In this document: positions 1-5,220 of the stretch, piece by piece
Layout: the number at the start of each line of letters is the position of its first letter
Position numbering within the stretch: position 1 is the first letter of the stretch
NCBI GenBank assembly: GCA_029974855.1
Contig: JARKQO010000458.1
Location: 1 to 5,220, forward strand
DNA from: Eubacteriales bacterium
GTDB taxonomy: Bacteria > Bacillota_A > Clostridia > Christensenellales > Aristaeellaceae
Length of the DNA stretch: 5,220 nt
Reading direction: 5' to 3'
The notes under the pieces: generated by a model
The model's database searches: none
Told to the model about the DNA's origin: nothing
What the model saw: only the letters and a program-made list of their open reading frames with translations
Program-made: the position numbers and the translations under genes

Positions 1-40
1 GCTCTAATGACTGCTGCTTCTCATGTTTTTTCTCTAGCAT
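1..40 (-). CDS. 5' end of an unidentified minus-strand gene (partial, 13 codons)
   Basis: Read on the minus strand, an ATG at 40-38 opens a frame MLEKKHEKQQSLE that stays open to the window edge. A GAGG Shine-Dalgarno core (minus strand, 52-49) lies 8 bases upstream, an ideal spacing. In the same frame there is a stop (TAA) about ten codons upstream and no other ATG; a GTG three codons before the ATG is the only alternative start. The visible residues are strongly hydrophilic and Lys/Glu/Gln-rich, so this is not a signal peptide or membrane segment. It follows the terminator of the transporter gene, so it should be a separate transcription unit, but I could not find a convincing -35/-10 pair for it. 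Thirteen residues are too few to assign a function; a chance open frame remains possible. Confidence 0.42.
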   Translation of the reverse strand, partial: MLEKKHEKQQSLE

Positions 41-101
41 TGCCTTCACCTCATGCGGCCCTTTCCCTTATATATTCGACGTTTCCCTCCTTTTCTCTAG
101 C
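28..101. repeat. Pair of 11-bp direct repeats TTTTCTCTAGC
   Basis: TTTTCTCTAGC occurs at 28-38 and again at 91-101, 63 bases apart, in the region between the transporter terminator and the left edge. On the minus strand the first copy includes codons 2-4 of the partial gene. The second copy directly precedes and overlaps a strong but start-less AAGGAGGG (minus strand, 92-85). It may be a small duplication of a gene start, an operator pair, or chance in a pyrimidine-rich stretch. Confidence 0.35.
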
Positions 102-117
102 TTTTTAATCCAAAAAA

Positions 118-150
118 CAGACCGCTGACTCTTACTTTGCCAGCGGTCTG
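118..150 (-). terminator. Rho-independent terminator of the SSS transporter gene
   Basis: On the minus strand, a perfect 10-bp stem (CAGACCGCTG at 150-141, pairing with CAGCGGTCTG at 127-118) encloses a 13-base loop. It is followed immediately by six T (complement of A at 112-117). Stem plus T-run is the classical intrinsic terminator. It begins about 45 bases after the transporter stop codon. On the plus strand no T-run follows the stem, so it acts in one direction only. Confidence 0.9.
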
Positions 151-152
151 AG

Positions 153-181
153 GGCCGCCTCCCCTTGCGGGGGAGGCGGCC
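153..181 (-). terminator. GC-rich hairpin just upstream of the terminator, after the transporter stop
   Basis: A perfect 12-bp stem, GGCCGCCTCCCC (153-164) with GGGGAGGCGGCC (170-181), has a 5-base loop and starts 13 bases after the transporter stop codon. It has no T-run of its own but is followed within 2 bases by the second hairpin that has one (118-150). It probably acts as an auxiliary pausing structure or as a 3'-end stabiliser of the transporter mRNA. The hairpin is seen directly; its role is inferred. Confidence 0.65.
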
Positions 182-194
182 TTGCCCTGTTTCC

Positions 195-1715
195 TTACGC
201 TGCTTCCCCAAAGACATCCTGAAGCTGCTCCTTGGTAAAACGGCTCCCCTGCGTCAGCCAGCTCACCACAGGCACGATCACAAACCCGCTCAGCATGGCC
301 GCCGCGCCGCTGATGGGGGCCAAGGACATCTGCCCGGTAATCAGGGGCGGAAGCAAGGAGATCAGCGCGCCGCAGATGACGCCGGCAAAGGCCCCGGCCT
401 TGGTGACGCCCTTCCAAAGCAGCCCGTAGAGGAAGGGGGCCAAAAACGCCCCGGCGATGGTGCCCCAGGACAGGGACATCAGAGAAATGATCGGCGTGTC
501 CTGGAGAAGGAAGTTGATCACCAAAGACAGCGCCACAAACACCAGGCAAAGGACGCGCATGAGCCAGGTGGAGGTTTTGGGCTTCATGTTAGGGGCCAGG
601 GAGCCAATCAAATCCAGGGAAATCACCGAGGAGGAGGACAGCACCAAGGCGGTCAAGGTGGAGATGCTGGCCGAGAGCAGCAGCACCACGAAGAGCCCCA
701 GCATGATGTCGGGAATGCCCACCACTGTGGTATCCGTGAGCATGGTGGGAACGATCTGATCCTTGGCCATGGTTCCGGCGTTGACCAAATCCGCCATGGT
801 CCCCGCCCCGCCGGGAGCCGCGATCTTGCTGAGCACCACCCGGCCAAAGCTGCCGGCGAAGTACGCGCCCCCCGCGATGATGAACGCGAAAACGGTGGAG
901 ATGACGGTGGCGCGCTTCACGCTGCTTGCATCCTTGATGGCAAAGAACTTGTGGATCATGTGGGGCATGCCCAGCACCCCCATGGAGGTGAGCAGGACAT
1001 TGCTGGCCAGCCACACCGCCTTTTCCCGGGAGGGAATCAGCGTGTTCATCCCAGGAGCGCCGATGCCCTCCTGGCCCAGCAGGTTCAGGCCCTCTCCGAC
1101 GCCGCCCGCCGCCTTGATCACGTAGAAAACAACAGCGCTGATCCCCACCAGCATCACAATGCCCTGGATGAAGTCCGTAATGGCCGTGGCCTTATACCCA
1201 CCCGCGAACAGATACACCGCGGACAGCATGGCGATGGCGATGATGCACCAGGTATAATCGAAGTCAAAGGCCTTCTGGAACATGTTGCCAATGCCCTTGT
1301 ACACGCTGGCGGAGTAGGGAATCAAAAACACAAAGATAATCAAACTGGCAAGGATTTTCAGGGTTTTGCTTTGATAGCGCTTCTCGAAGAAGCTGGGCAT
1401 GGTGCTGACCTTCAGGCGTTCCCCCATGGCCCGGGTGGGCTTGGCCAGCAACAGCCAGGCCACCAGGCTGCCCACCAAAGCGTTGCCGATGCCGCACCAC
1501 ACGGCCGGCAGGCCCACGTCCCAGCCGGTGGAGCCCGCATAGCCCACGATGATTACGGCAGAGAAATAGGCGGTCCCATAGCCCAGCGCGCTCATCCACG
1601 CGCCGACCTTGCGGCCACCCAACAAGAATTCATTCAGGGACAGGTTTTTCCGGGCTGTGAGGAAGATCACGACCACCATCATCAGCACATAGGCGACCAG
1701 AATGAACACCTTCAT
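195..1715 (-). CDS. Sodium:solute symporter (SSS) family permease
   Basis: This 506-residue polytopic inner-membrane protein is predicted to import a small solute with Na+. Features in order: a short hydrophobic first helix (about residues 3-20); the family-typical GGRKVGAW and ALGYGTAYFSA stretch (33-53), where many SSS proteins begin TM2; the AGGYKATAITDFIQG block (171-185), matching the SSS G-G-x(4)-x-T-D-x-x-Q signature; and LLLSASISTLTALVLSSSS (345-363). In that last block Ser352-Thr353 line up with the PutP Ser340/Thr341 Na+-site pair. About 12-13 hydrophobic segments are visible, and length is normal for the family. The ATG at 1715-1713 is preceded by GGAAGGTGGG (1733-1724), 8 bases away. 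The gene is monocistronic: its own promoter lies upstream and a double hairpin follows. The TM2 stretch resembles PanF/pantothenate-type permeases more than PutP, but the substrate cannot be assigned. Family assignment is secure. Confidence 0.93.
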   Translation of the reverse strand: MKVFILVAYVLMMVVVIFLTARKNLSLNEFLLGGRKVGAWMSALGYGTAYFSAVIIVGYAGSTGWDVGLPAVWCGIGNALVGSLVAWLLLAKPTRAMGERLKVSTMPSFFEKRYQSKTLKILASLIIFVFLIPYSASVYKGIGNMFQKAFDFDYTWCIIAIAMLSAVYLFAGGYKATAITDFIQGIVMLVGISAVVFYVIKAAGGVGEGLNLLGQEGIGAPGMNTLIPSREKAVWLASNVLLTSMGVLGMPHMIHKFFAIKDASSVKRATVISTVFAFIIAGGAYFAGSFGRVVLSKIAAPGGAGTMADLVNAGTMAKDQIVPTMLTDTTVVGIPDIMLGLFVVLLLSASISTLTALVLSSSSVISLDLIGSLAPNMKPKTSTWLMRVLCLVFVALSLVINFLLQDTPIISLMSLSWGTIAGAFLAPFLYGLLWKGVTKAGAFAGVICGALISLLPPLITGQMSLAPISGAAAMLSGFVIVPVVSWLTQGSRFTKEQLQDVFGEAA

Positions 1716-1750
1716 CGAAGAATCCCACCTTCCGTACTACTTTGCCCTTG

Positions 1751-1780
1751 TTGCCAAGAACCCTACAGGATCATTATACG
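1751..1780 (+). promoter_or_regulatory. Possible plus-strand promoter for the yqfC operon, overlapping the transporter promoter
   Basis: TTGCCA (1751-1756, 5 of 6 to the -35 consensus) is followed 18 bases later by TATACG (1775-1780, 4 of 6 to the -10 consensus). It would give a leader of about 120 bases before yqfC. The -10 overlaps the minus-strand TATAAT at 1773-1778. I saw no match to a sigma-E promoter (ATA-type -35 with CATACAAT-type -10) in 1716-1908, although yqfC homologs are sigma-E-dependent in Bacillus. Weak call. Confidence 0.25.
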
Positions 1781-1800
1781 GAGAATCGACAAAAACACAA
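1773..1800 (-). promoter_or_regulatory. Sigma-A-type promoter for the SSS transporter
   Basis: Read on the minus strand: a -35 element TTGTGT (1800-1795), a 16-base spacer and a perfect -10 element TATAAT (1778-1773). Transcription would start near 1766, giving a leader of about 50 bases before the ATG at 1715. The -10 is exact; the -35 keeps only TTG of TTGACA. Position, orientation and the exact -10 make this the best promoter for the transporter. Confidence 0.6.
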
Positions 1801-1894
1801 GGTTTTTTTCCGGGCCTCTCCCCCACCCTCCTGCCAGGGGCCTTCCGCATGAATCCAGATGGCTAAGAATATCCTATCCAAAGTCAGGATGCAA

Positions 1895-1901
1895 AAGGAG
1901 G
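1895..1901 (+). promoter_or_regulatory. Strong ribosome binding site of yqfC
   Basis: AAGGAGG is a full match to the anti-Shine-Dalgarno complement and lies 7 bases before the ATG at 1909. It settles the start of this short gene. A small 5-bp inverted repeat (ATCCT 1871-1875 with AGGAT 1886-1890) lies just upstream and is probably too weak to matter. Confidence 0.85.
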
Positions 1902-1908
1902 TCAACCT

Positions 1909-2169
1909 ATGCTGCTCCAGCGTCTCAAACGGGCGGATATCCCACAGGAGCTGGTGCTGGGCTGGCCCCGCTCCGTCCTGCTGGGGGATGAAAAGCTGAT
2001 TGTGGAGCAGCACCAGGGCATCTTCGCCTGCACCCAGCAGGAGGTGGCTGTGAAAACCCTCTGCGGCCTGCTGGTGGTCAGCGGGGAAAACCTGTCCATT
2101 TCCCGCTACAGCCGGGATGATCTGGTGGTGTTCGGCAAGATTGCCAAGCTTTCCTACCGCTCCACATAA
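1909..2169 (+). CDS. yqfC: Sporulation protein YqfC (YabP/YqfC family)
   Basis: An 86-residue soluble protein with no signal peptide or membrane segment. The whole length fits the YabP/YqfC family: an IPQELVLGWPRSVLLGD start (11-27), then short alternating beta-like segments (LIVEQHQGIFACT, 30-42; VAVKTLCGLLVVSGENLSI, 47-65), ending in a polar tail. The GxLxVxGxNLxI pattern near residues 53-65 is the most recognisable part. B. subtilis YqfC is of similar size (just over 90 residues) and is made in the mother cell under sigma-E during sporulation; its biochemical role is not established. It heads the operon and is followed 13 bases later by yqfD, the partner it is almost always found with. The start rests on AAGGAGG 7 bases upstream. 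Identification comes from family pattern plus gene order. Confidence 0.9.
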   Translation: MLLQRLKRADIPQELVLGWPRSVLLGDEKLIVEQHQGIFACTQQEVAVKTLCGLLVVSGENLSISRYSRDDLVVFGKIAKLSYRST

Positions 2170-2182
2170 AAGAGGGGTCATC

Positions 2183-3337
2183 ATGAAGCCGATGCGCATT
2201 CCTCATTTCACCCACCGCTTCACCTTGGAAGGGCTGAACCTGGAACGGTTCGTGAACATGGCCTCCAAGGAGGACATCCCCTTGCTGGCCCTGCGCCGCA
2301 GCGGGCAGCGGCAAATGGTGTGCGAGGCGTATCAGGCGGACATGCCCGCCATCCGCGCTTTGGTGGAGGCAAAGGGCTGGAAGATCGCGGGGCAACAGCC
2401 TTTGGGCTTGGCCGCCGCTATGGCCTTTTTGCGCCGCCGCTGGGGCATCCCCCTGGGGGCGCTGCTGGCGCTGATTTTGACGGTGACGCTGTACCAGTTC
2501 GTCTGGCGGGTGGAAATCCAGGGGGCCGGGCCCTACCGGGGGGACATCGCCGCCTACCTGCGGGAGGAGGGGTATGTTCCCGGGATGCTGAAGCGGAACA
2601 TGGACGCCGCCGCCCTCACCCGCAAGCTCAACTACCGCTACCCCAAGGTGGCCTGGTTTAACGCCTATGTCCAGGACATGACCTTGGTGGTGGACGCCAC
2701 CCAGGGCGTTCCCCTGCCGGAGGCAAAGGCCCCGGCGCCGGGGGACCTCACGGCCCTGCGGGACGGCCTCATCACCTCCCTCCAGGTCCACGCGGGCACA
2801 GCCGCCGTGAAGGTGGGCCAAGTGGTCCGCAAGGGCCAGGTGCTGATTTACGGCCGGGAGCGGGGGGCGGACCAAAGCTCCCATCCGGTTCAGGCCCGGG
2901 GCGTCGTCACCGCCCGGTGCTGGGCGGCCCACAGCGTCAAAATGTCCCTGTACGAGGTGCAAAGCACCCCCACAGGCCGCGTCTCTCTGGGGCAGCAGCT
3001 CTGCTCCCCCTGGCTGTGCTACCCAGCCTCTTTGGAAGGCCCGCCCTACCTGGCCTACAATACCCAGCTGTCCCTGTCCCCGCTGGTGGGCTGCTTTCTC
3101 CCCGTGTGGGTCAAGCAAACCGCCTATTATGAGGTGGCCCTGGAGTACCGGCCCCGCAGTGAGCAGCAGGTGCGCCAGGAGGCCGCCGCCGCAGCCCTGC
3201 AGCGGCTTTCCGACGTCCTTCAGGGCAATGAAATTGTTGACAAATGGGTAGATTATTGTATGATAGAAGGTGGCTTCTTGCAAGCAACCGCTACGGCGGA
3301 GTGGATCGCGGATATCGGCACGTCCCCGCAGCCATGA
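2183..3337 (+). CDS. yqfD: Sporulation protein YqfD
   Basis: A 384-residue protein, close to the roughly 400 of B. subtilis YqfD. The N-terminal part (1-86) is cytosolic and basic toward its end (RRRW, 84-87). A single hydrophobic helix follows (about 88-108, GIPLGALLALILTVTLYQFVW), then a long extracytoplasmic region. That region contains GDIAAYLREEGY (120-131), which resembles a POTRA/FtsQ-like segment, and a barrel-sandwich-like stretch DGLITSLQVHAG...VKVGQVVRKGQVLIYG (194-224) followed by VQARGVVTARCW (236-247), both typical of YqfD. It ends with the family-typical ADIG (376-379). The ATG at 2183 is chosen because GAGGGG (2172-2177) lies 5 bases upstream; the frame is open further 5', but that would overlap yqfC without an RBS. 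YqfD is needed for efficient sporulation in Bacillus; the molecular role is unknown. An AT-rich patch near its 3' end holds a candidate promoter. Confidence 0.93.
   Translation: MKPMRIPHFTHRFTLEGLNLERFVNMASKEDIPLLALRRSGQRQMVCEAYQADMPAIRALVEAKGWKIAGQQPLGLAAAMAFLRRRWGIPLGALLALILTVTLYQFVWRVEIQGAGPYRGDIAAYLREEGYVPGMLKRNMDAAALTRKLNYRYPKVAWFNAYVQDMTLVVDATQGVPLPEAKAPAPGDLTALRDGLITSLQVHAGTAAVKVGQVVRKGQVLIYGRERGADQSSHPVQARGVVTARCWAAHSVKMSLYEVQSTPTGRVSLGQQLCSPWLCYPASLEGPPYLAYNTQLSLSPLVGCFLPVWVKQTAYYEVALEYRPRSEQQVRQEAAAAALQRLSDVLQGNEIVDKWVDYCMIEGGFLQATATAEWIADIGTSPQP
3237..3264 (+). promoter_or_regulatory. Near-consensus sigma-A promoter inside yqfD, reading into phoH
   Basis: A perfect -35 TTGACA (3237-3242), a 16-base spacer and the -10 TATGAT (3259-3264, 5 of 6) lie within the last 35 codons of yqfD. 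Transcription would begin near 3271, about 80 bases before the phoH TTG start. The surrounding segment (about 3227-3266) is clearly AT-richer than the GC-rich gene around it. The site would allow phoH and pgpH to be transcribed in growing cells without yqfC and yqfD. The elements are seen directly; activity is inferred. Confidence 0.6.
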
Positions 3338-3357
3338 TCGGAGGAAAACCCTTTTGA
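3334..3357 (+). other. Seven-codon minicistron bridging the yqfD stop and the phoH start
   Basis: ATG at 3334-3336 overlaps the yqfD stop as ATGA. It opens a frame (MIGGKPF) that ends at TGA 3355-3357, which overlaps the phoH start codon as TTGA (3354-3357). It has no Shine-Dalgarno of its own and runs across the phoH GGAGG. It could be translated only by ribosomes that have just finished yqfD. The arrangement is real in the sequence; biological use is speculative. Confidence 0.25.
3340..3344 (+). promoter_or_regulatory. Ribosome binding site that fixes the TTG start of phoH
   Basis: GGAGG lies 3 bases after the yqfD stop codon (TGA, 3335-3337) and 9 bases before the TTG at 3354. The only in-frame ATG upstream (3270) is inside yqfD, has no such site and would add 28 residues unlike PhoH proteins. 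This decides the start. Confidence 0.8.
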
Positions 3358-4331
3358 CAGTACTGCCCCAAGCGCGCATTGCGCTGGAAAGCCTGGATAC
3401 CTACCTGACGCTCTTTGGCATCAACGAAAAAAACCTGCCCCTTTTGGAAGAGGAACTCCAGGTGCGCCTTGCCCTGCGGGGCTGTGAACTGATCATCGCA
3501 GGCGGAGAGGAGAATATCGCCCTGGCCCGGGCGGTGGTGGAAAAGCTGCTGTCCCTGTCCAGGCGCCACGCCCACGTGGACCGCACCACGCTGCGCTATG
3601 CCATTTCTTTGGCTAAGGAGGGCCAGTTGGACAGGCTGGAGGAAATCGCCTTTGAGGTGGTGGCCAGCAATCACCGGGGCCGCCCCATCCGCTGCAAAAC
3701 TTTGGGGCAATACCACTATGTGAAGGCCATTCAATCCCACGAGCTGACCTTTGCCGTGGGCCCGGCAGGCACGGGCAAAACCTACCTGGCCATGGCCCTG
3801 GCGGTGGTGGCTTTGCGCAGCAAGGAAATCGAGCGCATCGTGCTCACTCGCCCCGCGGTGGAAGCGGGCGAGAAGCTGGGCTTTCTCCCCGGGGATTTGA
3901 GCCAGAAGGTGGACCCCTACCTCCGGCCCCTGTTTGACGCCCTGTATGACATGATGGGCGCGGAGGCCGCCGCCAAGCTCCAGGAGCGGGGGCTTTTGGA
4001 AATCGCCCCCCTGGCCTATATGCGGGGGCGCACCCTCTCGGACAGCTTCATCATTCTAGATGAAGCGCAAAACACCACCACCGAGCAAATGAAGATGTTT
4101 CTGACCCGTTTGGGGGCCGGCTCCCGGGCCGTGGTCACGGGGGACGTAACCCAGACGGATTTGCCCCTGGGCAAGCAAAGCGGCTTGCTGCAAGCCCTGG
4201 ACGTGCTCAGGGATATTCCGGAAATCGCCATTCTGGAGCTGACCCATTCCGACGTAGTGCGGCACGATTTGGTGCAGACCGTTGTAAGGGCCTACGACAC
4301 CTACGAAAGGAACCGTTTGGGGAGGAACTAA
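3354..4331 (+). CDS. phoH: PhoH family P-loop ATPase
   Basis: A 325-residue cytosolic ATPase, near the roughly 320 of B. subtilis PhoH. It is counted here from a TTG start 9 bases after GGAGG. The N-terminal domain (about 1-110) has the LESLDTYLTLFGINEKN opening and a KH-like fold region typical of the family. The ATPase core follows: Walker A GPAGTGKT (136-143), RPAVEAGEKLGFLPGD (166-181), Walker B FIILDEAQN (232-240), VVTGDVTQTDLP (260-271) and the C-terminal RHDLVQTVVRAYD (303-315). All key residues are present. There is no C-terminal PIN or TRAM domain, so this is the PhoH1 type rather than PhoH2. The family is linked to RNA metabolism and usually sits next to ybeY; the exact substrate is not settled. 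The 16-base gap to yqfD suggests co-transcription, but a promoter inside yqfD could also drive it. Confidence 0.95.
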   Translation: MTVLPQARIALESLDTYLTLFGINEKNLPLLEEELQVRLALRGCELIIAGGEENIALARAVVEKLLSLSRRHAHVDRTTLRYAISLAKEGQLDRLEEIAFEVVASNHRGRPIRCKTLGQYHYVKAIQSHELTFAVGPAGTGKTYLAMALAVVALRSKEIERIVLTRPAVEAGEKLGFLPGDLSQKVDPYLRPLFDALYDMMGAEAAAKLQERGLLEIAPLAYMRGRTLSDSFIILDEAQNTTTEQMKMFLTRLGAGSRAVVTGDVTQTDLPLGKQSGLLQALDVLRDIPEIAILELTHSDVVRHDLVQTVVRAYDTYERNRLGRN

Positions 4332-4335
4332 GGCT

Positions 4336-5220
4336 ATGACGCCTCAAAAGCATCCAAATGGGCGAAAGAAAAGCCGCCGCACCTGGGCCGGTTTGATGAC
4401 GGCCCTGGGCTCCAACACCGCCAAATGCGTATATGTGATCGCCGGGGGCGCGCTGGTGCTGCTGGCGCTGTTTCTGGTGGCCATCACCCCCCAGCGCTAC
4501 GACCTGAAGGTAGGGGACATCTCCCACGCCACCATCACCGCCAGCAAGGACATGGTGGACGAAATCAGCACCTCCCGCCAGCGGGAGGAGGCCGCCCGGC
4601 ATGTGGAGCCCAGCTATCTGTTCAAGGAAAGCGTAGCCTCGGAGGTATTGCAGAATCTCAAGAACGTGCTGGCCCAGGTGGCCGCCGTGCAGCAATACGG
4701 AGCCAAGCGCCTGGCCCAGTATGAGTTGGAGCACCCGGCCCAGGAACCGCCCTATGCCTTCACCCCCGCCGAAATGCAGTATGCCCATGCGTTGCTCACC
4801 CACATCACCCTGGCGGATTACCAGTTGAACACTTTGCTGCGGGCTACGGACCAGCAGATGACGGAGCTGGCGGACAACATCACCTCCGCCGTGAGCAACA
4901 CCCTCAACACCACCATCCGGGAGGGCTATGTCAACGAGTCCATTCAATACCTCCGGCAGACCATCGGCATCAAAACCGAAATGGATCTGCTGCAAAACGT
5001 GGTGACCCCCATTTTGCGCAAGGTGATGCAGCCCAACATGCTCATCGACCAGGAGGCCACCGCCAAGCTCCAGGAGGAGGCCCGGGCCTCGGTGGAGCCC
5101 GTGATCTACAAGCAGGGCCAGAACATCGTGCTGGCCCGGGAGAGGGTGACGGCCAACCAGCTGGAAATGCTGCGCAGCCTGGGCCTGTTGGATGACGAGG
5201 ACATCGACCTGGTGATGTAT
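4336..5220 (+). CDS. pgpH: 7TM-HD family c-di-AMP phosphodiesterase PgpH/YqfF, N-terminal part (cut by the window edge)
   Basis: The frame is open from the ATG at 4336 to the right edge (295 codons, no stop). Homologs have roughly 700 residues, so about 40 percent is visible. Residues 1-30 are basic and cytosolic. A first transmembrane helix follows (about 31-50, CVYVIAGGALVLLALFLVAI), then the large extracytoplasmic 7TMR-HDED domain. Typical pieces are YDLKVGDISHATITASKDMVDE (55-76), the helical Gln/Glu-rich stretch QREEAARHVEPSY (82-94), the long alpha-helical middle, and VEPVIYKQGQNIVLARERVT (253-272) followed by LEMLRSLGLL (276-285). The six further helices and the catalytic HD domain that hydrolyses c-di-AMP to pApA lie beyond the window. 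GGAGG at 4321-4325, inside the phoH 3' end, is 10 bases before the ATG. The gap to phoH is 4 bases, so the two genes are surely co-transcribed. The visible part lacks the catalytic domain, so activity cannot be judged. Confidence 0.93.
   Translation, partial: MTPQKHPNGRKKSRRTWAGLMTALGSNTAKCVYVIAGGALVLLALFLVAITPQRYDLKVGDISHATITASKDMVDEISTSRQREEAARHVEPSYLFKESVASEVLQNLKNVLAQVAAVQQYGAKRLAQYELEHPAQEPPYAFTPAEMQYAHALLTHITLADYQLNTLLRATDQQMTELADNITSAVSNTLNTTIREGYVNESIQYLRQTIGIKTEMDLLQNVVTPILRKVMQPNMLIDQEATAKLQEEARASVEPVIYKQGQNIVLARERVTANQLEMLRSLGLLDDEDIDLVMY

Noticed and set aside
1..108. A plus-strand frame open from the left edge to TAA at 106-108
   Set aside because: It is only 35 codons with no start seen, lies antisense to the partial minus-strand gene start, and has a Ser/Leu/Phe/Pro-rich product explained by the pyrimidine-rich strand. 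No plus-strand terminator follows it.
1803..1846. Possible terminator or riboswitch in the yqfC leader (T-run at 1803-1809, GGCCTC/GGGGCC pairing around 1814-1842)
   Set aside because: The T-run precedes rather than follows the possible stem, the stem is short with a long loop, and no conserved riboswitch core could be recognised.
165..1991. A 608-codon plus-strand open frame, the longest in the window
   Set aside because: It lies antisense to the SSS transporter and runs on through the intergenic region into yqfC. Its translation is Gly/His/Gln/Arg-rich without hydrophobic segments or any family pattern, as expected for the reverse of a GC-rich membrane-protein gene.
2117..2182. Upstream extension of yqfD by 22 codons to an ATG at 2117
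   Set aside because: It would overlap the yqfC coding sequence, has no Shine-Dalgarno and adds residues unlike YqfD. GAGGGG lies 5 bases before the ATG at 2183.
3354..3359. A second perfect TTGACA at the phoH start codon
   Set aside because: No -10-like element lies 15-19 bases downstream (the region is GC-rich, around GCGCATTGCG). It is explained as the TTG start followed by ACA.
2078..3379. A 433-codon minus-strand open frame
   Set aside because: It is antisense to the whole of yqfD and part of yqfC and phoH. The low-complexity Gly/His/Gln/Pro composition shows it is a shadow of the GC-rich codon pattern; yqfD matches its family throughout.
4207..4995. A 262-codon minus-strand open frame
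   Set aside because: It is antisense to the 3' end of phoH and the start of pgpH, both of which match known families. The composition is again shadow-like and there is no convincing RBS.

Overview
The window looks like chromosomal DNA from a GC-rich, endospore-forming Firmicute. A gut-type clostridium (Oscillospirales- or Christensenellales-like) is my guess from the high GC content together with the gene order; the lineage is inferred, not shown. The right-hand genes reproduce the conserved Firmicute order yqfC - yqfD - phoH - pgpH (yqfF). In Bacillus this order continues into ybeY, dgkA and era, which would lie beyond position 5220. I see no mobile elements, CRISPR arrays, tRNAs or rRNAs, and no sign of recent transfer.

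Layout. Positions 1-117 are an AT-richer intergenic stretch. They probably hold the first 13 codons of a minus-strand gene that leaves the window at the left edge. Positions 118-181 hold two hairpins: a GC-rich stem, then a stem followed by six T on the minus strand. They form the transcription terminator of the minus-strand transporter gene at 195-1715, a complete sodium:solute symporter (SSS) family permease of 506 residues. The divergent intergenic region 1716-1908 carries a good minus-strand sigma-A-type promoter for the transporter. It also has a weaker, overlapping plus-strand candidate that could serve the operon to the right.

From 1909 the plus strand carries a tightly packed operon: yqfC (86 aa, YabP/YqfC family), yqfD (384 aa, single-pass membrane sporulation protein), phoH (325 aa, P-loop ATPase with a TTG start) and the 5' part of pgpH (295 codons, 7TM-HD c-di-AMP phosphodiesterase). 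Gaps are 13, 16 and 4 bases and each gene has its own Shine-Dalgarno sequence. The first two genes are sporulation genes, known in B. subtilis to be made in the mother cell under sigma-E. phoH and pgpH belong to the housekeeping RNA-processing and c-di-AMP part of the cluster.

The observation I find most worth following up is a near-consensus sigma-A promoter (TTGACA, 16 bases, TATGAT) in an AT-rich patch inside the 3' end of the yqfD coding sequence, at 3237-3264. It would let phoH and pgpH be expressed in growing cells independently of the sporulation genes. A seven-codon minicistron precisely bridges the yqfD stop and the phoH TTG start; it may be chance. I did not find a previously undescribed system: most of the window is recognisable and conserved.
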